A DNA stretch of 64,000 bases from positions 1-64,000 of the forward strand of contig CAMLHZ010000013.1 in the NCBI GenBank assembly GCA_946480085.1, written 5' to 3'. The translations under genes and the position numbers were made by a program. This stretch comes from an uncultured Flavobacteriales bacterium (GTDB lineage: Bacteria; Bacteroidota; Bacteroidia; Flavobacteriales; Crocinitomicaceae). Below the pieces are notes generated by a model. It ran no database searches. It saw nothing but the letters and a program-made list of their open reading frames with translations, and was not told the origin of the DNA. Of the stretch, positions 22,043 through 29,697 are shown piece after piece (the stretch's first letter is position 1; each line of letters begins with the position of its first letter).

Positions 22043-24154
22043 TTATTCCACCGTCACATTGAAACTGGAATCAAAGACGATACTGCCTTCAGTAACCTGA
22101 TGAGCGCCCGGAATCATCAATCCTTTCATCTTCGTGGTTTTCCCTTTCACCAATAAGTCGGTCATTTGCTTATCTGTTAACTTCTTACCAAGCAACTCGA
22201 AAGGAACCATAAAGCCACAAACCTTGTAGTTGGAGCAGCCGACTCCGGTTCTACCCGTCATCAGTTTTACTGCTTTACACTTCGGACAAGTCAAATCATC
22301 AATAGTTACTTTTTCCTGAGGTTTTCGCTCTTTCTTTGGTTTTGGTGCTTCCGCAGTAGTGCTTACCAGATTGAATTGAATGGGTGCCTGAGAAAAGATT
22401 ACTTCATCCGTAAGTTGCTTTACCATTACGATCAGCTCACTTTTGAATGTTTCCAAATCGTACTCACCTTTTTCGATCAAACGTAGTTTACGCTCCCATT
22501 GACCTGTCAATTCAGCACTTTTCAAAAGCTCATTCTGAATGGTTCCGATCAAACTCATTCCAATTGGCGTTGGAATCAGGTTCTTACGTTTCTTCTCGAT
22601 GTATTTTCGTTTGAAAAGCGTTTCAATGATGTTGGCCCGCGTTGCTGGTCTACCAATTCCGTTTTCCTTCATCATATCACGAATTTCTTCGTCTTCCACC
22701 TGTTTTCCGGCGGTTTCCATGGCGCGTAATAAGGTTGCCTCGGTATATGCTTTTGGCGGACTGGTTTTTCCCTGATGAACTCTCGGTTCATGAGGACCAC
22801 TTTCCCCTACTTCAAACTCAGGCATTACCTGTTCAGGCTTGTCCGCTTTTTTGGTATCGTCTTCCTTAGACTCCTCCCAAATTGTTCTCCACCCTGGTTC
22901 AATGATCTGCTTTCCGGTTGCTTTGAATTCGATCTTCTCAACTTTTCCAAGCACAGTAGTATTCGAAACTTTACATTCAGGGTAAAAAGCAGCTAAAAAA
23001 CGACGAGCGATCAATTCATAGATCTGATTTTCAGTCATTGAAATTCCATTCGGTTGAATTCCCGTTGGAATGATCGCATGGTGATCTGTTACCTTCTTAT
23101 CGTCGAAGACTGTTTTTAACTTCGGAATGGGTTTCGCTAAAATGGGAGCTGTAAACCTGGAATATGCTGTCATTCCGCGCATAATGCCTTCCATCTTTGG
23201 ATGTAAATCTTCACTCAGATAAGTAGTATCCACACGCGGATAAGTCACGAGTTTCTTTTCGTATAAACTCTGAACATTTTTCAATGTTTCATCTGCAGAA
23301 AAACCAAACTTCTTGTTTGCCTCCACCTGAAGTGAAGTCAAATCGAACAAACGCGGATTTCCTTCCTTCCCTTCCTTTTGTTCAAATGAAGTGATCTCGA
23401 AAAGGTGCTGTTTCAAGTATTCCAGTCCCTGGTTCGCTCTGTCTTCCTTTACAATTCTTGGAATATTTGCAGTAAACTCTACACTTCTGTATAGTGTTTT
23501 CAGCTCAAAATACTCTTCTACATTAAAGGCATCTATTTCCAATTGACGGTTGACAATCATTGCCAAAGTTGGTGTTTGCACCCTTCCAATTGAAAGCGTA
23601 GCCTGTCCCTTCCCAAATTTCTTTGTGAACAATCGCGTGGCATTCATTCCCAACAACCAATCACCGATAGCCCGTGCACTACCAGCAGAATACAGGTTAT
23701 TGTATGAATTTCCGTCCTTCAGCTTCTGAAAACCTTCTTTTATGGCTTCTTCTGTAAGTGACGAAATCCACAAACGCTTAATTGGAACGGAGCATTTTGC
23801 TTTGGAAAGTACCCAGCGCTGAATCAATTCTCCCTCCTGACCAGCATCACCACAGTTAATCACTTCCGTGCAATTCTGAACCAAACGTTCGATGGTAGAA
23901 AACTGTTTCTTCACCCCGGAATCGTCAATGAGCTTGATACCAAAACGTTCCGGAATCAATGGAAGATCTTCCAATTTCCAATATTTCCAGGATTCTTTAT
24001 AGTCGTGAGGTTCTTTCAGCGTACATAAATGACCAAAGGTCCATGATACCCAATAACCGTTTCCTTCGTAAAACCCATCATTACGTTGTTTCGCACCGAG
24101 AATTTCAGCGATATCTTTTGCTACAGAAGGCTTTTCGGCAATGCAGAGAATCAT
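22043..24154 (-). CDS. topB: DNA topoisomerase III (type IA)
   Basis: Type IA topoisomerase, relaxing and decatenating DNA by single-strand passage. I start it at the ATG at 24154 (MILCIAEKPSVA), the usual family start; an upstream TTG is less likely. The TOPRIM domain has Glu in IAEKPS and NCGDAGQEGE, where the second Asp of the usual DxD is Gly. Catalytic Tyr305 is in VTYPRVDTTYL. RPATRANIIETLFKR lies in the core. A C-terminal zinc ribbon (CPKCK, then CSNYKVCGF) ends the protein. About 704 residues is normal for TopB. A TAnnTTTG box lies 7 bp upstream of the ATG at 24161-24168 (minus strand), implying a very short leader. Confidence 0.95.
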   Translation of the reverse strand: MILCIAEKPSVAKDIAEILGAKQRNDGFYEGNGYWVSWTFGHLCTLKEPHDYKESWKYWKLEDLPLIPERFGIKLIDDSGVKKQFSTIERLVQNCTEVINCGDAGQEGELIQRWVLSKAKCSVPIKRLWISSLTEEAIKEGFQKLKDGNSYNNLYSAGSARAIGDWLLGMNATRLFTKKFGKGQATLSIGRVQTPTLAMIVNRQLEIDAFNVEEYFELKTLYRSVEFTANIPRIVKEDRANQGLEYLKQHLFEITSFEQKEGKEGNPRLFDLTSLQVEANKKFGFSADETLKNVQSLYEKKLVTYPRVDTTYLSEDLHPKMEGIMRGMTAYSRFTAPILAKPIPKLKTVFDDKKVTDHHAIIPTGIQPNGISMTENQIYELIARRFLAAFYPECKVSNTTVLGKVEKIEFKATGKQIIEPGWRTIWEESKEDDTKKADKPEQVMPEFEVGESGPHEPRVHQGKTSPPKAYTEATLLRAMETAGKQVEDEEIRDMMKENGIGRPATRANIIETLFKRKYIEKKRKNLIPTPIGMSLIGTIQNELLKSAELTGQWERKLRLIEKGEYDLETFKSELIVMVKQLTDEVIFSQAPIQFNLVSTTAEAPKPKKERKPQEKVTIDDLTCPKCKAVKLMTGRTGVGCSNYKVCGFMVPFELLGKKLTDKQMTDLLVKGKTTKMKGLMIPGAHQVTEGSIVFDSSFNVTVE

Positions 24155-24163
24155 AGAGCACAA

Positions 24164-24382
24164 AGATAATCCTTAACAGAGGAAAGCCGAAGGTCAAATG
24201 CGGAAAGTCTTGAACAAGTTATTAAAAAAGAGGAAAGCGAAAAGAGGGAGAGTCTAATTTGAAGCTGGACAACGTTTGACGGTTCTTCCCTAACCTTCTG
24301 ATTAAACTCGAATTGATGTAGAGAAGTTGCCTTCTCATATCTTTCTTCTTTTGACTTTCCTCTGTTCCTCTTTAAATATCTA
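24164..24382. other. Intergenic gap without recognised features
   Basis: Between topB and the gene at 24383. I see no RNA gene, repeat or convincing terminator here; the sequence is purine-rich with scattered short AG tracts. Confidence 0.4.
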
Positions 24383-25225
24383 TTAATTCCCCAACATTAC
24401 TTTCACTTGACGCATTTCTCCGTTTACATTCATTCGAATCATGTAAACACCTGCTTCAATAGAGTTGAAAGAGATTACATTTTCATTTAAGTCAAAGGTC
24501 GTTTTTCTACCCAAACCATCAAAAACTTCAATATTTTCAATTGTCAATTCAGGATTCAAAACTACCTTATTCAACGAAGTACTGATCAATAGATCATCAA
24601 CTTCGGCATCTTCCTTCACTCCTAACGCATTACATACATTATGAGTGAACTCAATATATCCATCAGGATTCACAGTAGTTTCAGTTACATGCGAAGCGGG
24701 ATTACCTTGTTCTCCGTAAAGCACCATGATTTGATTCCCTTCAATTATATTGAAATCCCATCGTGCACTCAATTCCTGAGTCAGATTTGAGTTTACCGCG
24801 TTTACAGCACTGTAATCATAAGCAACCGGCGTGTAAATTACGATGGAATGCCCGACAGGAATCTGTTGCAACATATTTAACATTCCGTCCAATTGCAAAG
24901 AATCATTTTGTTCAAAAACGAAGAAAAACTCTACTCTCTGCCTACAACCGCTTTCATTCATATTTCCAAAAGAATGATTTGGATTTGCACCCTGATAATT
25001 GGTTCCCCACGGCATACAGCTCGACGGATCAATTACCGCGACATAAAATGCTGGTTCTGGTGAACAAAGTGAATACTCTCCTATCACACCATTCAAATAG
25101 AAGGCATTTTCGTAAGTACTAAAACTGTAGCAATTAACCTTCAATTCCGTTTGACCGAAAGAAGTTCCAACCAGAAAGGCGGAAGCAAAAAAGGAAAAGA
25201 TTTTTTTGGTAAGTGTGTTTTTCAT
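24383..25225 (-). CDS. Exported protein with T9SS type A C-terminal sorting domain
   Basis: 281 residues from the ATG at 25225, chosen because a clear signal peptide starts there (MKNTLTKKIFSF, cleavage near SFG-Q); the frame extends 15 codons further upstream without one. The central part is a cysteine-containing domain I do not recognise. The last about 75 residues have the type IX sorting pattern: a VLNPELTIENIEVFDG stretch, then AGVYMIRMNVNGEMRQVKV at the end. By family the protein is carried across the outer membrane and anchored to the surface or released. A TAAGTTTG box 15 bp upstream is a likely promoter. The substrate or role is unknown. Confidence 0.8.
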   Translation of the reverse strand: MKNTLTKKIFSFFASAFLVGTSFGQTELKVNCYSFSTYENAFYLNGVIGEYSLCSPEPAFYVAVIDPSSCMPWGTNYQGANPNHSFGNMNESGCRQRVEFFFVFEQNDSLQLDGMLNMLQQIPVGHSIVIYTPVAYDYSAVNAVNSNLTQELSARWDFNIIEGNQIMVLYGEQGNPASHVTETTVNPDGYIEFTHNVCNALGVKEDAEVDDLLISTSLNKVVLNPELTIENIEVFDGLGRKTTFDLNENVISFNSIEAGVYMIRMNVNGEMRQVKVMLGN

Positions 25226-25239
25226 AAGGTGATTTTTGT

Positions 25240-25247
25240 CAAACTTA
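25240..25247 (-). promoter_or_regulatory. Probable -7 element (TAAGTTTG) for the T9SS-sorted protein
   Basis: On the minus strand TAAGTTTG fits TAnnTTTG exactly and lies 14 bp upstream of the chosen ATG at 25225, so the start choice and the promoter agree. No clear TTG at -33 was seen. Confidence 0.5.
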
Positions 25248-25288
25248 ACTAAAGTTCTAAAATCCGTCACCTCGAATTAACATTCCTC

Positions 25289-25798
25289 TTAGACCAATGA
25301 ATATTTCTTAATCAAGAACGAATACGGATTTTTTTCATCAACTTCCTGATACTGAACTTCAGAAACATGCCATTTAGATTCTTCTATCTCAGGAAAAAAA
25401 GTATCAGCACCAAAGGTGTGATTCACATGCGTTACATACATTTCTTCAATGACCCCCAGCTCAAGTGCTTCCTTGTAAATCTGTCCACCACCAATAATAA
25501 AAACTGTTGTATCAGATTCGTTTTTGTAATGGTCGAGGCAATCTTGAAGCGAATGAAAAACAATGCAGCCTTCAGCTGTAAAATCAGTATTGCGGGTTAA
25601 AACAGCATTTTCTCTGTTTGGCAATGGACGAAAACGCTCAGGAATAGAATCGTAATTTTTACGGCCCATAACTACAATATGGCCGGTTGTTGTTTCCCTG
25701 AAAAACTTCATGTCGGCAGGAAGATGCCACATCAAATCATTGTTTTTTCCAATCCCTCGTTCGTTGTCCATTGCAACGATCAGCGACACTTTTGCCAT
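25289..25798 (-). CDS. folA: Dihydrofolate reductase
   Basis: Reduces dihydrofolate to tetrahydrofolate with NADPH. The 169-residue length is standard. Visible motifs are the N-terminal VSLIVAMDNERGIGKNNDL, the substrate-binding WHLPADMKFFRETT, the NADPH-binding VVMGRKNYDSIP and the late IIGGGQIYKEAL, with the conserved acidic residue in LPADMK. It is the last gene of an overlapping minus-strand set: the DUF4230 gene upstream ends 3 bp before it starts. The tetrahydrofolate role fits no obvious partner in the operon. Confidence 0.96.
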   Translation of the reverse strand: MAKVSLIVAMDNERGIGKNNDLMWHLPADMKFFRETTTGHIVVMGRKNYDSIPERFRPLPNRENAVLTRNTDFTAEGCIVFHSLQDCLDHYKNESDTTVFIIGGGQIYKEALELGVIEEMYVTHVNHTFGADTFFPEIEESKWHVSEVQYQEVDEKNPYSFLIKKYSLV

Positions 25799-25800
25799 AA

Positions 25801-26469
25801 CTATTTAATGTATTCTATTTTAAGCGGTTTATCTGTTCTGATGAGTTGCTTCAAGCATTTCTCCAAAGGCTCTTTCGCTTTGGTAGTTAAATGAAGTTGT
25901 TCACCGCTTTTGATCATTTTTTTCTTTGCTTTGATCATCAATTTTCTGCGCGCATAATCCGACCAAACGCCGTTTTCAACAAAAACATCAGTATTCGAAG
26001 GATTCACGTTTGCAGACAGAAGTGTAGGCTCTGGTAATCTCAAAATAATGGAATCGTTTTTCTCGATAAAATCAAAATCCTGAATCTTAAGATCTACTCC
26101 GTAAAGTAATTCACCTTTCACCACCAACGTCAACCTTCTTTTGATTGCCGACGGCTTCAAGGCTTCATCCATCGTATTGAAGTTCGAGAGTTTTTCTAAT
26201 ATTCCTGCACCCGAACTCCAGCCACTTTCATACATTTCAACCGTGTCTACCACCACTTCATCACGAAAACGAATGGTATTTAATTCCAATATAGATTTCA
26301 CTTGCTCCACACGTAACGGTGTATCATCAATTGGCGTATCTGTAGAAGTATTGCCAGCCTTGATCATTTGAATAACGATATAAACGCCAAAGCCAAGAAT
26401 AGCTAAAGCGCCCAATCGAATGACAAGCGTTCTAATCTCTTTAATCTTTTTTATCTTGCTCTCGTTCAT
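25801..26469 (-). CDS. DUF4230 family membrane-anchored protein
   Basis: 222 residues with one N-terminal membrane helix (about 15-36, LGALAILGFGVYIVIQ) after a short basic segment. The rest resembles DUF4230: LTLVVKGELLYGVDL, then IILRLPEPTLLSANV, then a late KAKKKMIKSGE helix. Its start overlaps the end of the upstream DUF4230 gene by 29 bp. The product is probably anchored in the inner membrane and faces the periplasm. The function of DUF4230 is not established. It is a paralogue of its upstream neighbour, so the pair may form a heteromer (inference). Confidence 0.75.
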   Translation of the reverse strand: MNESKIKKIKEIRTLVIRLGALAILGFGVYIVIQMIKAGNTSTDTPIDDTPLRVEQVKSILELNTIRFRDEVVVDTVEMYESGWSSGAGILEKLSNFNTMDEALKPSAIKRRLTLVVKGELLYGVDLKIQDFDFIEKNDSIILRLPEPTLLSANVNPSNTDVFVENGVWSDYARRKLMIKAKKKMIKSGEQLHLTTKAKEPLEKCLKQLIRTDKPLKIEYIK

Positions 26470-27004
26470 GGATAATCACTTGTTCGAACCCTAACTGTTT
26501 GTAAAAATCACGAATAAACACACGTGCATTTTTTGAAGCGTCATTCAGCATATTCAACTGCTGCATATCTTTTCGAATGGACTTCTCGCCTTTTCGTAAA
26601 ATGTCATTTGTTTCCGCCTGTGTAAATTGAAAACGAAATCCGCTAACCTCCGTCATTTCCGTTTTAATGGAATTCGGATCCATTTCAAAACTGGTAATTT
26701 GAGCTGCAGGAATGGTGATTTCAACGGTATTTCCATTCACTTTAATATCCTCCTCTTTGATCAGACTTAAATTCACCCCAGCCTTCACTTTCGCTTTACA
26801 TGAGATGAGAATTTTTCTATCCCCAAGCTTATACCACTCGCCTTCGTCATCCAGTTTAATGACTTTTCCAAGCGTATACTCCGTAGTGGAAAGCGTTCCA
26901 ATTTCACGTATTTCATACACTTCACCTTTCTTAGCATCCTTGTCGTCTGAACCACAAGAAACCATGAAAAGCGAAAGAATACTTATGCATATTATCTTTT
27001 TCAT
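26441..27004 (-). CDS. DUF4230 family lipoprotein
   Basis: 187 residues with a lipoprotein signal (MKKIICISILSLFMVSCGS, lipobox Cys17). The body follows the DUF4230 pattern: TTEYTLGKVIKLDD, ILISCKAKVKAGVNLSLI, EITIPAAQITSFEMDP and a helical tail AETNDILRKGEKSIRKD. The gene overlaps the M20 amidohydrolase gene by 4 bp (27001-27004) and its DUF4230 paralogue by 29 bp, so translation of the three is probably coupled. The lipid-anchored and helix-anchored paralogues next to each other suggest a shared envelope role, which is inference. Confidence 0.78.
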   Translation of the reverse strand: MKKIICISILSLFMVSCGSDDKDAKKGEVYEIREIGTLSTTEYTLGKVIKLDDEGEWYKLGDRKILISCKAKVKAGVNLSLIKEEDIKVNGNTVEITIPAAQITSFEMDPNSIKTEMTEVSGFRFQFTQAETNDILRKGEKSIRKDMQQLNMLNDASKNARVFIRDFYKQLGFEQVIIHEREQDKKD

Positions 27005-28182
27005 TCTTCTAAAAATGCTGCTTTACTTAAAGTTCTAATGCCAATCTCGAAACAACGATCATCTGCATCAAAACGCGGATGGTGCACACCAAAAGTGATG
27101 CCTTTTTCTTTATTCCCCACTCCAAGTCTATAAAAACAGGTCGGTATTTGCTGAGAATAAAACGCAAAATCTTCCGAAGTCAACCGAATAGGAAGATCTT
27201 CCACTTTATCGTTTCCAAGCTCTTCAGAAACTGCTGCTTTCATTTTTCGCGTCAAATCAGCATCGTTAAAGAGCATGGGATAACCCTTAGAAATTTTTAC
27301 ATCAGCAGTTGCACCAAATTCCGCACATGTATTGTTGACGTGAGAAGAAATAATCTTCAATGCTTCTTCGCGCCAAGGCTCATCCATTGTTCTGAACGTA
27401 CCTTTTATGATTGCTTTGTCCGGAATTACATTGGTAGCTCCAAGCGCTTCAAAATGTCCGAAAGTCAAAACACATGGAATTTTCGGGTCACATTTTCTAC
27501 TCACCACCTGTTGCAAGCCGGTCAATAAATGCGCTCCTATCATAATTGGATCAATGGTTTGATGCGGCATCGCACCATGTCCACCTTTTCCGTTAATGGT
27601 AATGTAAATTTCATCGCTCGAAGCCATGTACAATCCTTCTCTAAAGCCAACTGAACCAACTTCCATTTCAGGGAAAACATGAAGCGCTACCATCGACATC
27701 ACTTTCGGGTTTTCCAAAACACCGTCAGCAACCATGATAGATGCTCCACCAGGATTTTTCTCTTCACCAGGCTGAAAAACCAGTTTAACAGGGTGTTTCA
27801 ACTCATTTCTAACCGACCACAAATATTCTGCAACAGCCAAATGAATTGAAGTATGAACATCGTGTCCACAAGCGTGCATTACACCTTCAACCGTACTTTT
27901 ATATGCTTTTTCGCTTTGCTCCAAAATAGGAAGTGCATCCAATTCAGAACGCAATGCAACACAAGATTGATTTTTAGCATGCTGTTCACCTCGAATCATC
28001 CCTACAACTCCTGTCCCCGAAAAATGCTTTGTGAATGGAATTCCTATTTTCTCTAAACTTTGAGCTACAAATTCCATTGTGTTCTTCTCTTCAAAAGACA
28101 ACTCAGGAAATTGATGCATATGTTCTCTGTAAGCCTTGGCCTTTAACACTAAACCGTTAAGAATCTCTTGCGGAATTTTCAT
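27001..28182 (-). CDS. M20D family amidohydrolase (N-acyl amino acid hydrolase / carboxypeptidase-like)
   Basis: Cytoplasmic metallopeptidase-type hydrolase of 393 residues, a normal M20D length. Metal-binding motifs are MHACGHDVHTSIH (about 102-113), with the family Cys and His, and FQPGEEKNPGGASIM (about 136-150), with the catalytic Glu pair. The dimerisation domain starts near INGKGGHGAMPHQ. A final His is in ITFGVHHPRFD. Members cleave N-acyl or indole-amino acid conjugates, or hippurate; the substrate cannot be set from sequence. It is the first gene of the overlapping set leading to folA. Confidence 0.9.
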   Translation of the reverse strand: MKIPQEILNGLVLKAKAYREHMHQFPELSFEEKNTMEFVAQSLEKIGIPFTKHFSGTGVVGMIRGEQHAKNQSCVALRSELDALPILEQSEKAYKSTVEGVMHACGHDVHTSIHLAVAEYLWSVRNELKHPVKLVFQPGEEKNPGGASIMVADGVLENPKVMSMVALHVFPEMEVGSVGFREGLYMASSDEIYITINGKGGHGAMPHQTIDPIMIGAHLLTGLQQVVSRKCDPKIPCVLTFGHFEALGATNVIPDKAIIKGTFRTMDEPWREEALKIISSHVNNTCAEFGATADVKISKGYPMLFNDADLTRKMKAAVSEELGNDKVEDLPIRLTSEDFAFYSQQIPTCFYRLGVGNKEKGITFGVHHPRFDADDRCFEIGIRTLSKAAFLEE

Positions 28183-28258
28183 TGATTTTTATGGACTGAA
28201 TTCGAATTGGAAAGGTAGGAATTTTTTCAATCAAAGAAAGACGAGGCTCTATAATAAC

Positions 28259-28312
28259 CGCAAAGAAAAGAGAGCGCGGAGATCTATGCCTTTGCGCTCT
28301 CTTTTCTTTGCG
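28259..28312. repeat. Perfect 19-bp inverted repeat (REP-like element)
   Basis: CGCAAAGAAAAGAGAGCGC at 28259-28277 is exactly complementary to 28294-28312, with a 16-bp loop. The CGCAAAG/CTTTGCG ends are typical of dispersed intergenic repeats in Bacteroidota genomes. No run of T follows either arm, so it is not a simple terminator. A related, broken version lies at about 40000-40078. Confidence 0.75.
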
Positions 28313-28368
28313 ATTCATTTTACGAATTATCTCTTCGTCAATTTTTTGATTTGCTAAATCTATAGCAC

Positions 28369-28396
28369 AAAAAAAAGGCAACTTCTCAGTTACCTT
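28369..28396 (-). terminator. Duplicate copy of the tRNA-His terminator
   Basis: Minus strand: 9-bp stem AAGGTAACT / AGTTGCCTT with a 4-nt loop, then a run of eight T. It is the same hairpin as at 28482-28508 and belongs to the duplicated block. Confidence 0.75.
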
Positions 28397-28403
28397 TTCT
28401 TTT

Positions 28404-28480
28404 TAGGGAGGGAGACGGGTCTCACCTCGACTTCATTTCATTGCGCTCGGTATAAACTTCTCGACCCGAAATGGTACAAA
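28404..28480 (-). pseudogene. Degenerate tRNA-His 3'-end remnant with palindromic insertion
   Basis: Read on the minus strand, 28404-28423 repeats the last 20 bases of the tRNA-His gene. The similarity resumes at about 28462-28480 (GACCCG, GGTAC), matching the T-arm and variable region of the true gene. Between lie about 38 bp that are absent from the real tRNA and resemble dispersed CTCGACTT..GCGCTCGG repeats. The D and anticodon arms are missing, so it cannot give a tRNA. Confidence 0.55.
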
Positions 28481-28481
28481 C

Positions 28482-28508
28482 AAAAAAAGGCAACTTCTCA
28501 GTTACCTT
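28482..28508 (-). terminator. Rho-independent terminator of tRNA-His
   Basis: On the minus strand, just downstream of the tRNA 3' end, a 9-bp stem with loop GAGA is followed by seven T. Its position 10-12 bp beyond the discriminator base fits a tRNA terminator. Confidence 0.85.
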
Positions 28509-28518
28509 TTCTTTTCAG

Positions 28519-28593
28519 GGAGGGAGACGGGTCTCGAACCCGCGACCTCTGGTACCACAAACCAGCGCTCTAACCAACTGAGCTACAACCTCC
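28519..28593 (-). tRNA. tRNA-His (GTG)
   Basis: Minus strand. A normal D arm (GCTCAGTTGGTTAGAGC), an anticodon arm CTGGT-TTGTGGT-ACCAG giving anticodon GTG, a T arm (GCGGG-TTCGAGA-CCCGT), and the extra 5' G opposite C73 expected of tRNA-His. The acceptor stem is odd: 5' GAGGTTG against 3' CTCCCTC pairs at five positions but mismatches at 5-68 (T/C) and 6-67 (T/T). CCA is not encoded. A CAAAAGTA box on the plus strand (28633-28640, minus-strand TACTTTTG) is a likely -7 element about 40 bp upstream. Confidence 0.88.
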
Positions 28594-28694
28594 GTGTATC
28601 TATCAACTTATTTCTAAGCTCAGAATCGAGGTCAAAAGTAATACATTTTTCTTCAAAAAGGAGCACTAACAATGAAAAAAAAGCACTTTTCCGA

Positions 28695-28710
28695 ATATTT
28701 CCGGAAATAT
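28695..28710. promoter_or_regulatory. 16-bp perfect palindrome, possible operator
   Basis: ATATTTCCGGAAATAT is a complete dyad between the divergent tRNA-His and the lipoprotein gene at 28829. It is not followed by a T run, so it looks more like a dimeric repressor site than a terminator. No cognate regulator can be named. Confidence 0.4.
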
Positions 28711-28828
28711 CTTCGCTTTAAGTTCTGACAACAATTTGGATTCCAACCCTTTCAAATGTGATTCATCTATATCGCAAGAAGGTGTCGATAAACACAATAT
28801 TTACCTTAATTTCGCGTTCCGAATCGTA

Positions 28829-29692
28829 ATGAGAAAATTTTTATTCTTCAGTGTATTGGCTTTTTTGCTTGGCGGTTGTGTTAAAAACGAGCCGGCACCT
28901 GTTTGGCTTGAGATAAATGAATGGACAATTGAAGCAAATCCGCTTGTTGATCCCGGTTATTTATCGCACAACTTTACAGATGTTTGGGTTTACGTAGACA
29001 ACAAACTTCTTGGTGTTTTTGAGCTCCCTTGTAAAGTTCCTGTAATGATGGAAGGCTCAAACAAAAGCATTCGACTTTATCCTACCATTCGCAACAACGG
29101 TATTTCCGGAACAAAGAAAATTTATCCCTTTGTTGAACCTTTTGAAGAGATGCACGACCTAGTATCTGGCGGAACAATCACTATGAATCCGAAAACAAGA
29201 TACTACTCAAACTGTCAGTTCTGGTTAGAAGATTTCAATACAAATAATGCCGATTTTGATACTGACAATAGCGTATCAACAGCTGAAATGGTATTGGAAC
29301 AGGATCCGGCAATTGTGCTCGATGGAAAATACGGACACATTCACTTAAGCGGCGATGATGATCTTTGGGTTGGTATTTCGGCGCAGGCACTAGATCTACC
29401 AAAAGGCGGTGCTGAAGTGTACCTGGAAATTGAGTATAGAAATACAATTCCAATTCTTCAGGGCGTAATTGGGATTGCAAGTGACAATACGCCAACGAAT
29501 AATCCTTACATCTCCCTGAATGCACAAAGTGCTTCAACGGTTGAATGGAAAAAAATCTATTTAGATCTAAGAGAAATTGTTTCCTACTCCACTAATGCCG
29601 TAGGATTTAAACAATATCTCAAAGCGGCGCTCGACGGAACTTATACTTCCGGAGATGTTTACATTGATAATATAAGACTGGTTTATTTCTAA
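28829..29692 (+). CDS. Hypothetical lipoprotein
   Basis: 287 residues from the ATG at 28829, which begins a lipoprotein signal (MRKFLFFSVLAFLLGGC, lipobox Cys); the frame is open further upstream but that part has no signal. The N-terminal half resembles a small beta domain around VWVYVDNKLLGVFELPCKVPV, which may describe a surface carbohydrate- or membrane-associated module. The C-terminal half (about 155-287) looks like a jelly-roll, ending DVYIDNIRLVYF. I do not recognise a named family. It is followed 5 bp later by a sugar transferase, so an operon is likely. Confidence 0.7.
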   Translation: MRKFLFFSVLAFLLGGCVKNEPAPVWLEINEWTIEANPLVDPGYLSHNFTDVWVYVDNKLLGVFELPCKVPVMMEGSNKSIRLYPTIRNNGISGTKKIYPFVEPFEEMHDLVSGGTITMNPKTRYYSNCQFWLEDFNTNNADFDTDNSVSTAEMVLEQDPAIVLDGKYGHIHLSGDDDLWVGISAQALDLPKGGAEVYLEIEYRNTIPILQGVIGIASDNTPTNNPYISLNAQSASTVEWKKIYLDLREIVSYSTNAVGFKQYLKAALDGTYTSGDVYIDNIRLVYF

Positions 29693-29697
29693 ACTGC

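Larger units (their letters stand above)
28183..28518. other. Repeat-rich intergenic region beside tRNA-His
   Basis: No protein gene is supported. It holds a 19-bp perfect inverted repeat (28259-28312), two copies of a tRNA-His 3'-end/terminator block (28368-28423 and 28481-28535), and a broken tRNA remnant between them; each is listed separately. Confidence 0.7.

Noticed and set aside
22539..22775. Plus-strand ORFs opposite topB, lon and the lpx genes
   Set aside because: Each lies fully within a well-supported gene on the other strand and shows no independent support.
28736..28828. N-terminal extension of the lipoprotein gene
   Set aside because: The 31 extra codons have no signal features, while the ATG at 28829 begins a clear lipoprotein signal.
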